Positions 8,169 through 17,084 of a DNA stretch of 59,570 bases are shown here, piece by piece (position 1 is the first letter of the stretch; every line of letters begins with the position of its first letter). The stretch comes from Cecembia lonarensis LW9 (lineage in GTDB: Bacteria; Bacteroidota; Bacteroidia; Cytophagales; Cyclobacteriaceae): contig NZ_AMGM01000020.1 in NCBI RefSeq assembly GCF_000298295.1, positions 1 to 59,570 on the forward strand, read 5' to 3'. Made by a program: the position numbers and the translations under genes. The notes below the pieces were generated by a model. The model did no database searches. It was given only the letters and a program-made list of their open reading frames with translations, and was not told where the DNA came from.

Positions 8169-11100
8169 ATGCAGCAACTTTACAGAAAATTTACCCAAAT
8201 CACCTGGCTGGGGATATTCCTGCTTTTGGCATGGAACTTCCCCCTACAGGCCCAACAGGTGGACATGGACCAATTCAAGGTCATGAAAACCCGTAGCGTA
8301 GGCCCGGCAGGCATGAGTGGCAGGGTTACGGCCATTGATGCCGTGCATGCCAACCCAAATATCATTTACGCGGGTTCCGCTTCAGGCGGCCTTTGGAAAT
8401 CCACTTCCGGAGGTATCACCTGGACACCCATCTTTGATGAAGAAAAGGTGCATTCCATTGGTGCCATTTCCATTTACCAGAAAAACCCCAACATCATCTG
8501 GGTAGGTACGGGAGAAGGTAATCCCCGTAACTCTCTCAACTTGGGTTATGGCGTATACCGATCCCTGGATGCCGGTAAAACCTGGCAATTGATGGGATTG
8601 GAAAAAACGCGTGCCATTCACCGCATCATCGTGCATCCTGACGACCCCAATACGGTGTATGTGGGCGCCATAGGTTCTCCCTGGGGCGAACAGGAGGAAA
8701 GGGGTGTTTACAAAACCACCGACGGCGGTAAAACCTGGAACAAAATCCTCTACATAGATACTAAAACGGGGGTAGGTGAAATGATCATGGATCCCAACAA
8801 CCCCAATAAGATCTTTGTCAACATGTGGGAACACAGGCGCTATCCTTGGTTCTTTAAGTCCGGAGGTCCTTCTTCCGGTCTGTTTGTGACCATTGACGGG
8901 GGGAATAATTGGAAAAAGCTGGATGATAAAAATGGCTTGCCCAAAGGAGACCTTGGCCGTATGGGGCTGGCCATATCCAAAGCCAATTCCAATAAAGTTT
9001 ATGCCTTGGTGGAATCCAGCAAAAATGCCCTCTATGTGTCAGAAGATGGGGGAGACAATTTCAAAATGGTCAATGACAAACCAGAAATCGGAGACCGTCC
9101 CTTTTATTACTTCGAAATCTATGCTGACCCCAAAAATCAGGACAGGCTGTACACGCTCTACTCAAGGGTAGGCATGTCTGAAGATGGGGGCAGAACCTTT
9201 ACGCAATTGCTCACTTATGAAGGCGTACACCCAGATCACCATGCCTGGTACATCCATCCGGAGGATCCAAGCTTTATGATAGACGGCAACGATGGTGGTT
9301 TGAACATCACCCGGGATGGGGGCAAGACTTGGTATTTTGCTGAAAACCTCCCACTCGGTCAGTGGTACCATATCAATGTGGACAACGAACTGCCTTACAA
9401 TATTTATGGGGGACTACAGGACAACGGCAGCTGGGTAGGTCCGGCTTATGTGTGGAGAAGAGATGGTATCCGCAATACTTACTGGCAGGAAATCATGTTC
9501 GGGGACGGTTTCGACGTGGTTCCTGATCCTGAAAATTCAAGGTTTGGATATGCCATGTCCCAAGGAGGTAATGTGGCCCGTTACGATAAAGAAACCGGCC
9601 ATAAGCGTGTGATCCGTCCTACCCATCCGGACAAGGATGTGTTCCTGAGATTCAACTGGAATGCTGCAATTGCCCAAAGTCCGCATGATGCAGCCACCAT
9701 TTATTATGGTAGTCAATTCCTACATAAAAGTACCGACAGGGGAGAAACCTGGGAGATCATTTCTCCGGACCTGACCACCGATGATCCTGAAAAGCAGAAG
9801 CAACAGGAAACAGGAGGATTGACCTTTGATATTACCGGTGCGGAAAACCATACCACCATCATTGCCATAGCACCAAGTCCACTTGACCCCAATGTCATCT
9901 GGGTAGGTACGGACGACGGCAATGTACAGGTGACCCGTGATGGCGGTAAAACCTGGACCAATACCGCAGCCAAACTGACCGGACTGCCTAAAAACAGTTG
10001 GATTCCTCAGATTCAAGCTTCCCGATATGATGCGGGTGAAGCTTGGATTGTGGCCAACAATTACAGAAACAATGATTTCTCAGCTTACGCATACCGCACC
10101 AAAAATTATGGTAACACTTACGAGCGTGTGGCTGATGATGCGAAAGTTTGGGGTTATGCCCTCTCCATGGTACAGGATCCGGTAGAACCCAATTTGGTCT
10201 TCTTGGGCACAGAATATGGTTTATATGTCAGCTTCGACAATGCCAAGACCTGGAATCAGTGGAGACATGGGTACCCCAATGCTGTATCCACCTATGACAT
10301 GGTCATTCAGGAAAGAGAGGCAGATTTGGTCATTGGTACCTTTGGACGTTCCATTTATGTATTGGATGACATCCGTCCGCTAAGGGTATTTGCCAAAAAC
10401 CAAGGCAAGGTCCCTGCCGGAAAAATCACAGCTGTGGAGCCTTCCGATGCTTATCAGGCGGAAATCCACCAACCTCATGGAGAGCGTTTTGCTGCTGATG
10501 CCAAATATGCCGCAGAAAACCGACCATTTGGAGGCAGGTTGCATTTCATCATCAATGATCCGGGTAAGGAAAAAATGGATTCTGTGACCATTGGTATTTT
10601 TAATGCAGCGGGCGAACAGATCAGGACTTTGAAAACCGTACCACAAAACGGGGTGAATCAGGTCATTTGGAACCTGGACAGAAAGTCTGCCGCCGACATG
10701 CCTGCAGGTTGGGGTGGACAAAGTAGCCGCAGAGGATTCTTTGAACCAAGTGGAGGGCCTGCTTTGCCGGGCACCTACAAAGTGGTCTTTACCTATGGCG
10801 ATGCTTCTTCGGAAACCAGCATCAATGTCCACATGGATCCAAGAATCAGTGCACAGATGGCAGATTTGCAGGCAAGGGAAGCCTTCTTGAAGGAGGCTGA
10901 ATTGTTGGGTGCAGATGTGATGAAAGCCACCCGACAGTTGGATGATGCCAAGAAGCTCATCGACAGGGTATTGACGTATGCCAAAGATGTGGATACCGAA
11001 GAGGTGAAGGCTTTGGTGAAATTGGCCAATGAGACCAAGAAAAAGGTGGATACTACCAGGGAAGCATTCTATGGACCGACCAGAGAAGGTCAGGGCATTG

Positions 11101-11330
11101 TGCGCAACCTGTATCCGACGACCATGACCATGTTATTTGCCCCAAGAAGGTATGCCGGTTCATCTTTTGGTGCTCCTGGAGACACCGAGGACAGGTTGAT
11201 GCAGCATGCCAAGGAAAGTGCAGAGGAAGCCATGGAAGTATGGAAGGCTTTCTTCGAGAATGACTGGAAGCCTTTTGAGGAAAAGGTGAAAGCCACGGAG
11301 ATAGACATTTTCCAGCTCCTTGATAAATAA
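8169..11330 (+). CDS. Secreted sortilin/VPS10-like BNR-repeat protein
   Basis: 1053 residues. A signal peptide covers about 1-28 (WLGIFLLLAWNFPLQAQQ). The body is a beta-propeller built from many Asp-box repeats: SLDAGKTW, TTDGGKTW, TIDGGNNW, SEDGGDNF, SEDGGRTF, TRDGGKTW (twice) and STDRGETW, with GTGEG, GTDDG and GTEYG loops between. About residues 755-860 look like a FlgD/Ig-type strand domain (FIINDPGKEKMDSVTIGIFN... GVNQVIWNLDRKS), and the last 170 residues are helical. Proteins of this layout are common exported proteins of Bacteroidota, annotated as sortilin-like or glycosyl hydrolase; no glycosidase site is evident, so a binding or scaffold role is as likely as catalysis. It is a single gene with a strong terminator immediately after it. 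Confidence 0.88.
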   Translation: MQQLYRKFTQITWLGIFLLLAWNFPLQAQQVDMDQFKVMKTRSVGPAGMSGRVTAIDAVHANPNIIYAGSASGGLWKSTSGGITWTPIFDEEKVHSIGAISIYQKNPNIIWVGTGEGNPRNSLNLGYGVYRSLDAGKTWQLMGLEKTRAIHRIIVHPDDPNTVYVGAIGSPWGEQEERGVYKTTDGGKTWNKILYIDTKTGVGEMIMDPNNPNKIFVNMWEHRRYPWFFKSGGPSSGLFVTIDGGNNWKKLDDKNGLPKGDLGRMGLAISKANSNKVYALVESSKNALYVSEDGGDNFKMVNDKPEIGDRPFYYFEIYADPKNQDRLYTLYSRVGMSEDGGRTFTQLLTYEGVHPDHHAWYIHPEDPSFMIDGNDGGLNITRDGGKTWYFAENLPLGQWYHINVDNELPYNIYGGLQDNGSWVGPAYVWRRDGIRNTYWQEIMFGDGFDVVPDPENSRFGYAMSQGGNVARYDKETGHKRVIRPTHPDKDVFLRFNWNAAIAQSPHDAATIYYGSQFLHKSTDRGETWEIISPDLTTDDPEKQKQQETGGLTFDITGAENHTTIIAIAPSPLDPNVIWVGTDDGNVQVTRDGGKTWTNTAAKLTGLPKNSWIPQIQASRYDAGEAWIVANNYRNNDFSAYAYRTKNYGNTYERVADDAKVWGYALSMVQDPVEPNLVFLGTEYGLYVSFDNAKTWNQWRHGYPNAVSTYDMVIQEREADLVIGTFGRSIYVLDDIRPLRVFAKNQGKVPAGKITAVEPSDAYQAEIHQPHGERFAADAKYAAENRPFGGRLHFIINDPGKEKMDSVTIGIFNAAGEQIRTLKTVPQNGVNQVIWNLDRKSAADMPAGWGGQSSRRGFFEPSGGPALPGTYKVVFTYGDASSETSINVHMDPRISAQMADLQAREAFLKEAELLGADVMKATRQLDDAKKLIDRVLTYAKDVDTEEVKALVKLANETKKKVDTTREAFYGPTREGQGIVRNLYPTTMTMLFAPRRYAGSSFGAPGDTEDRLMQHAKESAEEAMEVWKAFFENDWKPFEEKVKATEIDIFQLLDK

Positions 11331-11341
11331 ATCCAAAAATG

Positions 11342-11369
11342 AAAAAGCCCCAGTTTCGGGGCTTTTTTT
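11342..11369 (+). terminator. Rho-independent terminator of the BNR gene
   Basis: AAAAAGCCCC-AGTTTC-GGGGCTTTTTTT starts 12 bases after the stop codon, a textbook stem with a U tract. Confidence 0.92.
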
Positions 11370-12042
11370 ATGGTTTCGACCCAAGAAAAGCATTTTAGGT
11401 TAATGGTTAACGTGTTAACAGCAATAAAGGACACGGTCCTTTTAAACCTCCGAAAAACTTCGGAGTAAGCTTTAACCTATTAACCCTTAAACTCTCTTTG
11501 CTCTGTTGTCCGGAGTTTCCAACTCAGAACTGTTGATTGCTGAGCTTTTAGCTCGGGTATTAACTGAGTTGGAAAACTAAGGGTTCAAGGGTCCCGCGCT
11601 ACAAGCGCGTGACAACGTATCTCCTCCTTTAAACTTTAAACCTTTAACCCATTTTCACCTTGGCTATTAAATTACGTCCTACAGTACCAACATCCCAAAC
11701 CTACAAAGCACCTCATTCTTCACTCATCATTTTTCATTCTACATTCTCTCTCCTTTTGCCTTATTTCCATTCGACAAACCCACAACATAGGCCGTCCCTA
11801 CAGGACGGATGGGAATGGTTATGGCTTTTATGCTAACAATGGGTTGTGCCTCTGGCACAATTCGCCCCACCATACAATACAAATCTCCCAAACCTTCAAA
11901 GCTTCAACCCATTCTTCATTCCTAATTCATCATTCTACATTTCCAGCCCTACATTCCAGTCCCTGCGTCTCTCCGTCGCTTCGTCTCCAAGTCTCTCCTT
12001 ACAACGCAGATCTCCTCTTCCTTTTGCCTTGGCTCTTAATCA
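11370..12042. repeat. Repeat-filled spacer with copy C of the large repeat
   Basis: No gene is seen. A GTTAA word stretch is followed by a four-hairpin module and then by a diverged copy of the 393-bp repeat (about 11700-12035). Compared with 6708-7190 the offset is a constant 4797 until about position 11900, so hairpin module and repeat were copied together as a unit of about 400 bases or more. 11955-12000 is an 8-bp period array (CGTCTCTC, CGTCGCTT, CGTCTCCA). The word CTTTTGCCTTGGCTC is at 12021-12035. Confidence 0.8.
11505..11618 (+). repeat. Four-hairpin module, copy 2
   Basis: Same four stems as copy 1. The last stem reads CGCGCT-ACA-AGCGCG and pairs fully. The first stem is degraded (AACTCAGAAC in place of AACTCTGGAC). 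Confidence 0.85.
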
Positions 12043-12798
12043 CTAGCCAACTCCCATTCCAAACAACGCAAAGTCATATTTCACCGGATCTTTCGGGTCT
12101 AATTCCCGAAGCCGCTGGGTGAGTTCCACTGCCGTCAACCAATCTGTCTGCTTGCGGGTAATCAGCCCAAACTCCCTCCCTACCCGATCCACATGCAGGT
12201 CACAAGGGCAAATGAGTTGGTAGGGTTTCAGGGTATTCCATATCCCAAAATCCACGCCTTTATCGTCCTTACGCACCATCCAGCGGAGAAACATATTGAT
12301 CCGCTTGCAGGCCGCTTTGCGTGCCGGCGTGGCAATGTGCTTCCTTGTCCTTTGTGGGGCATCGGGCAGACTGAAGAAAAAGTGGTGAAAATTGACCAAA
12401 AGCTGCTCCATCACATCAGGATCATCTGTCCATTCCAAGGTGAAGGCAGTTTCCAAACTTTGATGATTTCTGTAATACCAAGCAAAAAAAGCGATGAAAT
12501 ACAAGGTGTCAATGTCGTTAAACGTGCGGTGTTTGAAATTCAGGAAAGGCTTAAGGTCCTCCTCCTGATGGTGCAGCATAAAGTCATGGGGTGCATTGTC
12601 CATCATCGCCAAAAGTTCCAGGCATTTGTTGATGATAGTTTTCCGCTGTCCCCAGGCCAAAATGGCAGCAAAAAAACCGGCAATCTCAATGTCCTGCTTT
12701 TTGGAAAAACGGTGGGGAATAGAAATAGGGTCCAGGGCAATAAATCCAGGTTGGTTGAACTGGGCCACTTTTTGGTCTAAAAAATCTTTCAATTCCAT
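12043..12798 (-). CDS. TIGR02757-family protein of unknown function
   Basis: 251 residues from the ATG at 12798. The frame is open to 12840, but MELKDFLDQKV is the natural start and lies one base after the stop of the upstream gene (TGA-G-ATG), implying translational coupling. Seen motifs: PISIPHRFSKKQDIEIAGFFAAILAWGQRKTI near the N-terminus, HRTFNDIDTLYF, RKAACKRINMFLRWMVRKDDKGVDFGIW and CDLHVDRVGREFGLI. They match a conserved Bacteroidota/Thermodesulfobacteria family (TIGR02757). The CDLHVDRVGR and KRINMFLRWMVR stretches recall helix-hairpin-helix DNA glycosylase-like folds, but I would not assign catalysis. It ends next to a dispersed repeat. Confidence 0.82.
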   Translation of the reverse strand: MELKDFLDQKVAQFNQPGFIALDPISIPHRFSKKQDIEIAGFFAAILAWGQRKTIINKCLELLAMMDNAPHDFMLHHQEEDLKPFLNFKHRTFNDIDTLYFIAFFAWYYRNHQSLETAFTLEWTDDPDVMEQLLVNFHHFFFSLPDAPQRTRKHIATPARKAACKRINMFLRWMVRKDDKGVDFGIWNTLKPYQLICPCDLHVDRVGREFGLITRKQTDWLTAVELTQRLRELDPKDPVKYDFALFGMGVG

Positions 12799-12799
12799 C

Positions 12800-13354
12800 T
12801 CAGAGCGCAACGTTGACCTCTCCCCCTTGGGTGCCATCAAACCATTTAAAGTGAAGTTGATTTTCTTTCCTTTCAGAAAGGTGCCAATCGAAGCATTTGA
12901 TATTGGTGAGGGAAGTCAGGGAATCACTGTCCGGGTCATACAGGCAAATGTCAAAATCAGGGAGCAACTTGGAGTCTGTCGCATTCCATTTTTCCAAGAT
13001 CAACCCCTCATCGATAAACTTAATCTTACTGCCAAAATAATGGTCCTCCAAAACAGAAGGGACGCCGTCTTTTCTTCTTATTTGAAAGCAGCTGGGGCCA
13101 AACATAATCTGCTTGTGCACCTTGGCTTCCAAAAGGCCCTTGGTCTGTGGCAATTCCTCCCAATCGTTATTTTGTACCTTAACTTTTTCCTGTTTGGGGC
13201 TCAAACTGGCCAATAAGCGGGAAAGGGCTGAGAAAACATAAGTCATTCCGACGAATATCATCCCAAAAGTGGCCATGATTGGATAAGACAATACGAAAAT
13301 TGCGTTCCATAGGAACCTAAAAATATTATGAAATATCAATCTTGTTTTACTCAT
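12800..13354 (-). CDS. Hypothetical membrane-anchored protein
   Basis: 184 residues, not recognised. A hydrophobic stretch at about 12-46 (FRFLWNAIFVLSYPIMATFGMIFVGMTYVFSALSR) could form one or two membrane segments; the rest is soluble, rich in charged residues, and ends FKWFDGTQGGEVNVAL. It is immediately upstream of the TIGR02757 gene with one base between stop and start, so the two are cotranscribed and probably functionally linked. The ATG at 13354 is the first in frame. No catalytic motif is seen. Confidence 0.72.
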   Translation of the reverse strand: MSKTRLIFHNIFRFLWNAIFVLSYPIMATFGMIFVGMTYVFSALSRLLASLSPKQEKVKVQNNDWEELPQTKGLLEAKVHKQIMFGPSCFQIRRKDGVPSVLEDHYFGSKIKFIDEGLILEKWNATDSKLLPDFDICLYDPDSDSLTSLTNIKCFDWHLSERKENQLHFKWFDGTQGGEVNVAL

Positions 13355-13737
13355 GGGCAGGCAATACTGTTACAAAGGTAAGGCGAAGCATTTGGATTCC
13401 CAAAAAGCGGGAAATTAAACAAGAATAGTAAGAGCCAAGGCAAAAGTAAAAAGGCAAAAGTTGGTGTCTTGAATGTTGTCGTGTTGTCGTGGTTCGAACC
13501 GTGTTTCTGTTGTCCGGAGTTTTCAACTCTGGACTTTGCTAAGTTAAAGTACGCAGATTGAGCGTATGATCGCAGATTTGTCCCGGCTCAGATCAGCGTG
13601 AATCCGCTACATCAGCGTTTATCGGCGTTCTATTTAATATATCTTGGCTGATCTTTTTTATTTGCGGATTACAAATCCGCTTTATCGCTTCACAAAATTG
13701 CAAATTTCGTGAAGCTCCCTTAAACTTTAAACATTCC
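13355..13737. repeat. Repeat-bearing spacer
   Basis: No gene is seen. The word GAGCCAAGGCAAAAG is at 13432-13446, followed by TAAAAAGGCAAAAG. A lone first hairpin of the four-hairpin module (TGTCCGGAGTTTTCAACTCTGGAC) is at 13511-13534; the other three stems are missing. 13600-13650 shares the phrase ATCGGCGTTCTATTTAAT with the spacer at 3480-3500. Confidence 0.65.
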
Positions 13738-14913
13738 TCAATAAGACACTTCCACCGGAAAACGGGCATTTACCGCACGCAATTGGTCATAAGCGGCCTT
13801 GGACAGTTTGATCACCAACCTGCTGTTATCCCCTGTATCTGGAAGTTTACCCACTACCCTGGCAAAAATAGCGATATCATTTTCCTCATTCCTGATCCGC
13901 ATGATGGTACCCACAGGTGCTGTCCTGTGGAGGACCAGGTATTTTTTGTGGTTACCCGTACCTTCGATTACTTCGGCCAGTCCGGTTTCCTTCATGTTTT
14001 TATAGGCCGTACTTGCATTTTGACCTGCAACAGTAGTGCCCGTAACGGACAATTGACCCTCAGCCCTTTGGTTATTGACCACTATGGGCACGGAAGCGGT
14101 CACAACCGGAACGTCAGATGAAGACTCCCTGCCCACCTTTAACTTTTGCCCTATGCTAAGGTTATTGGAGGCAAGTGAGTTCCAAGTGATCAAATCATCC
14201 ACCTTGGCATCATAAGCTTTAGCGATGGAAAACAGCGTTTCTCCCTGGGCCACGGTATGGGAAATCCATTCCCCTGGTAAATTTCTATTCGCTGCCGATG
14301 CAGGTGTTCCACTTGGCGGGCTTGCAGGCGGCACATTGGCCCTCACCTCTTCTCTGGCCTTGGCTTCCACCTTTTCCACAGGAGGTTTTTCCTGGCTGGC
14401 TTTTGTATCTGTCCTTGCGGGTGATGTAGACGGTGGCGTCACCGGGACGGGAGTAGCCTGTGCTACAACAGGTTCGGGCTTAGGCTCCACTATTCCCTTG
14501 AGCAATAAGGCCTGACCTACGCTCAGGTCATTCCCCTTGAGCTCATTCCAGCTCATGATGTCATTGACTGTTACCCCGTATTGCTTGGATATGGAAAATA
14601 AGGTCTCTCCCGGAGCCACCCTATGTAATTTGGAATCTTCCGGCACAGCGGTGGGACTGATATAAGGAATTCTGATCCTTTGGTTAATCTTCAAACCTTC
14701 CTGTAACTGTTCATTGCTGGACAAAATTTCACCTACAGCGGTATTATATCTTCTGGAAATGCCAAACAATGTTTCCCCTTGATCTACCTGATGGATAATA
14801 AAAGTCTTATCACCCACCTTTTCGATACCAATGGAATCCATTTCGATAACTTCATAAGCTTGGGTTTGGGTAAAAACAAATAATACTACGCAAAAGGCAA
14901 TCAACTTCTTCAT
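13738..14913 (-). CDS. LysM-repeat cell-wall protein with C-terminal DPBB-like domain
   Basis: 391 residues from the ATG at 14913, chosen because MKKLIAFCVVLFVFTQTQA is a clear signal peptide; the longer frame to 14937 adds only MFNNRPLI. Three LysM domains follow at about 40-85 (QVDQGETLFGISRRYN), 97-140 (RVAPGETLFSISKQYG) and 219-260 (TVAQGETLFSIAKAYD). A proline/threonine/lysine-rich linker separates the second and third. The last 90 residues (TAPVGTIMRIRNEENDIAIFARVVGKLP... VIKLSKAAYDQLRAV) resemble an RlpA-type double-psi beta-barrel. LysM binds peptidoglycan glycan strands, so the protein probably acts at the wall in the periplasm. Whether the barrel is catalytic is unknown. Confidence 0.87.
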   Translation of the reverse strand: MKKLIAFCVVLFVFTQTQAYEVIEMDSIGIEKVGDKTFIIHQVDQGETLFGISRRYNTAVGEILSSNEQLQEGLKINQRIRIPYISPTAVPEDSKLHRVAPGETLFSISKQYGVTVNDIMSWNELKGNDLSVGQALLLKGIVEPKPEPVVAQATPVPVTPPSTSPARTDTKASQEKPPVEKVEAKAREEVRANVPPASPPSGTPASAANRNLPGEWISHTVAQGETLFSIAKAYDAKVDDLITWNSLASNNLSIGQKLKVGRESSSDVPVVTASVPIVVNNQRAEGQLSVTGTTVAGQNASTAYKNMKETGLAEVIEGTGNHKKYLVLHRTAPVGTIMRIRNEENDIAIFARVVGKLPDTGDNSRLVIKLSKAAYDQLRAVNARFPVEVSY

Positions 14914-15074
14914 AATCAATGGACGGTTATTAAACACAAATTTCAGATTAATTTTATCATTTCCAAGTCAGATCCGGGAAAGGTATGCTGCTTTTTTGTT
15001 TACCTTACACTAACGTGTATTTATTAAATTAGGATATCCGATAATATTGGTATATTCAACGTCCAAACCATTAA

Positions 15075-16448
15075 ATGATGAAGTATTTAGTATTAGCAGG
15101 GCTGTTTTTGGGATTGATCTTGGATTTAAAGGCTCAGGACCAAAACGATACCCTTCCTGAAGTATCCAAAAAGAAAGTATATACCTTTTTGATCGATGAC
15201 AACATTGATCCAAGAATGAACAGGCGGGTACGCCTGGCTTTAGAAGATGCCAAAAATCAGGAAGCTGACCTGATCATCATAGAAATGGACACCTATGGTG
15301 GAGCAGTAAATGATGCCGATGATATACGGACCATGATTTTGGAATTGGACCGTCCTATCCACGTATGGATCAACAAAGACGCTGCCTCTGCCGGGGCCTT
15401 GATTTCCATTGCCTGCGACAGTATTTACATGGCTCCGGGTGCCAGTATTGGTGCCGCCACCGTGGTGATGGGGGGAGGTGGAGATGCTGCCCCTGACAAA
15501 TACCAATCTTATATGCGCTCCATGATGCGCAGCACGGCTGAAGCCAAAGGCAGGGATCCCAAAATTGCTGAGGCCATGGTGGACCAAAACCTGGAAATAG
15601 AGGGTGTGAGCACCAAAGGCTCCGTGATCACCTTTTCGGTTTCTGAGGCCATCGCCAACGGTTTCAGTGAAGGACAGGCCAACAGCATGAAAGAGGTGAT
15701 CGAGGATAAGTTGGGCATCGAAACATACGAAATCATCGCCTATGAAACTTCGGATATAGAAAAAGTAATTGCTTTCTTCCTCAACCCTATGGTCAGCGGT
15801 TTTTTGATCCTGGTCATTTTTGCAGGCATTTATTTCGAAATTCAGACTCCCGGTGTTGGGTTCCCTTTAGCCGCCTCCATCACGGCTGTCATCCTGTATT
15901 TCATACCCTATTACCTGACGGGGCTGGCCACCAACTGGGAGATTGCCGTATTCATATTGGGTCTTATTTTATTAGCGGTAGAAATCTTTGTACTGCCCGG
16001 CTTTGGGGTTTTCGGAATCCTGGGCATCGTAGGCATATTGGTGGGACTGACCCTGGGTATGGTACCCAATGATGCTTTTGACTTCACTTTTGTTCCGACA
16101 GGCGAGCTATTTGGCGCCTTATTGACCGTACTCTTGGCTGCCTTGGCAGCTATTGGGCTGATTTTCTTTATGGCACCCAAGGTCAATCAATGGAAAGCCT
16201 TTAGCAGCATTGCTTTGGCTGGGAGCCAACAGCGTAATGAGGGCTATACCTCCAGCTTTTATTCCAATGATTTGATGGGCAAAGAAGGCCTTACCCATAC
16301 CCGTCTGATGCCTAGCGGTAAAGTCATGATTGATGATGAAATCTATGATGCCTATTCTCGGGGAGAATTTATCGATCGGGGAGAAAAGGTAAAAGTGATC
16401 AGCACTGAGGGGACAAGTTTGAGGGTAAGGAAGGTGGGGGGGGAGTGA
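15075..16448 (+). CDS. NfeD-family membrane serine protease (ClpP class)
   Basis: 457 residues, the long NfeD form. A signal sequence covers about 1-20 (ending LKAQD), then a ClpP-like protease domain at about 35-225 with TYGGAVNDADDI and the nucleophile Ser106 in DAASAGALIS. Hydrophobic segments follow at about 238-370. The C-terminal part (about 385-457) is an NfeD OB-like domain ending KVKVISTEGTSLRVRKVGGE. The family is linked to membrane protein quality control and is often paired with a stomatin/SPFH gene; none is adjacent here. ATG codons at 15075 and 15078 are equally possible starts. The 3' end runs into a G-rich stretch and a low-complexity spacer. Confidence 0.9.
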   Translation: MMKYLVLAGLFLGLILDLKAQDQNDTLPEVSKKKVYTFLIDDNIDPRMNRRVRLALEDAKNQEADLIIIEMDTYGGAVNDADDIRTMILELDRPIHVWINKDAASAGALISIACDSIYMAPGASIGAATVVMGGGGDAAPDKYQSYMRSMMRSTAEAKGRDPKIAEAMVDQNLEIEGVSTKGSVITFSVSEAIANGFSEGQANSMKEVIEDKLGIETYEIIAYETSDIEKVIAFFLNPMVSGFLILVIFAGIYFEIQTPGVGFPLAASITAVILYFIPYYLTGLATNWEIAVFILGLILLAVEIFVLPGFGVFGILGIVGILVGLTLGMVPNDAFDFTFVPTGELFGALLTVLLAALAAIGLIFFMAPKVNQWKAFSSIALAGSQQRNEGYTSSFYSNDLMGKEGLTHTRLMPSGKVMIDDEIYDAYSRGEFIDRGEKVKVISTEGTSLRVRKVGGE

Positions 16449-16651
16449 GAAGTTGGGGACGAAAGAAATTAGGGAGGTTTAAAGTTCAAGGTTCAAATGT
16501 TCAATGTTTTACTAATCTTATAAAGTACACTTGAACCCATGAATCCTGAACCCTCAACCTTAATCTCCGAATTACTTCAAACTTATCCGATTATTTAGAA
16601 GCCAAATAAAAAACTATTCTGTAAATTTAGTTTTGAAAATTTTTTAGGACT
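16449..16651. repeat. Spacer with left direct repeat flanking the split S23 locus
   Basis: 16492-16524 (TTCAAATGTTCAATG, then AATCTTATA after a short variable stretch) matches 17426-17458 on the other side of the split S23/GIY-YIG locus. 16525-16565 is a degenerate TGAACC-type word array like that at 17335-17412. No gene is seen. Confidence 0.65.
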
Positions 16652-16800
16652 ATGAAAATTTACAGATTTGAAGATTTAGATATTTGGCAAGAAGTTAGGG
16701 AGCTATGTAAATCGATTAGAGAGCTAACCAAAAAGAAAGATTTTTCAAAAGATTTTAAGTTATGCTCTCAGATAAATTCCGCTTCTGGTTCAATTATGGA

Positions 16801-17084
16801 CCCTGTGAAATATTGAGATGTTTTACGTGTACGTTCTTAGAAGTCAAAAGGATAAAAAATTCTACACTGGATTTACTAAAAATCTGGAGAAAAGATTACT
16901 TGAGCACAATAATGGGCTATCTGCATCAACAAAGTATCGCATTCCATTTGATTTAGTATATTTTGAGGCTTGTTTAAATCAACAAGATGCCATGCATAGA
17001 GAAAAATACCTTAAATCGACTTATGGCAAGAGATATTTGAAGAACAGATTGAAAAACTTCCTGTTAGAATAGTATTTCACAGGG
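16801..17084 (+). mobile_element. 284-bp inverted-repeat-ended element carrying a GIY-YIG gene
   Basis: The insert begins CCCTGTGAAATA (16801-16812) and ends TATTTCACAGGG (17073-17084), a perfect 12-bp inverted pair. The GIY-YIG frame fills nearly all of the interior: its ATG is at 16818 and its stop codon ends at 17072, the base before the right repeat. There is no room for a group I or II ribozyme. No target duplication is seen; instead about 3-5 bases of the S23 gene appear to be missing at the junction. The ends would pair in RNA to form a 12-bp stem, as the ends of 23S rRNA intervening sequences do. Confidence 0.85.
16818..17072 (+). CDS. GIY-YIG endonuclease, short standalone (UvrC-N like)
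   Basis: 84 residues, the size of the minimal standalone GIY-YIG domain (UPF0213 type). The two signature tripeptides are Y4-V-Y6 and Y16-T-G18, the catalytic arginine is probably R26 in KRLLEHN and the metal-binding glutamate E62 in HREKYLK. All key positions are present, so the nuclease looks active. Members nick or cut DNA; standalone ones are frequent in Bacteroidota with unknown roles, while GIY-YIG domains also serve as homing endonucleases in introns. Its placement inside another gene between perfect inverted repeats argues for a homing or mobile function. It starts two bases after the stop of the truncated S23 frame, so it could be translated by reinitiation. Confidence 0.92.
   Translation: MFYVYVLRSQKDKKFYTGFTKNLEKRLLEHNNGLSASTKYRIPFDLVYFEACLNQQDAMHREKYLKSTYGKRYLKNRLKNFLLE

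Noticed and set aside
13480-13505. tRNA-like GGTTCGAACC motif
   Set aside because: The surrounding bases do not fold into a cloverleaf and no acceptor stem is present.
16801-17084. Group I or group II intron carrying a GIY-YIG homing gene
   Set aside because: The nuclease frame takes up 255 of 284 bases, leaving no space for a ribozyme core.
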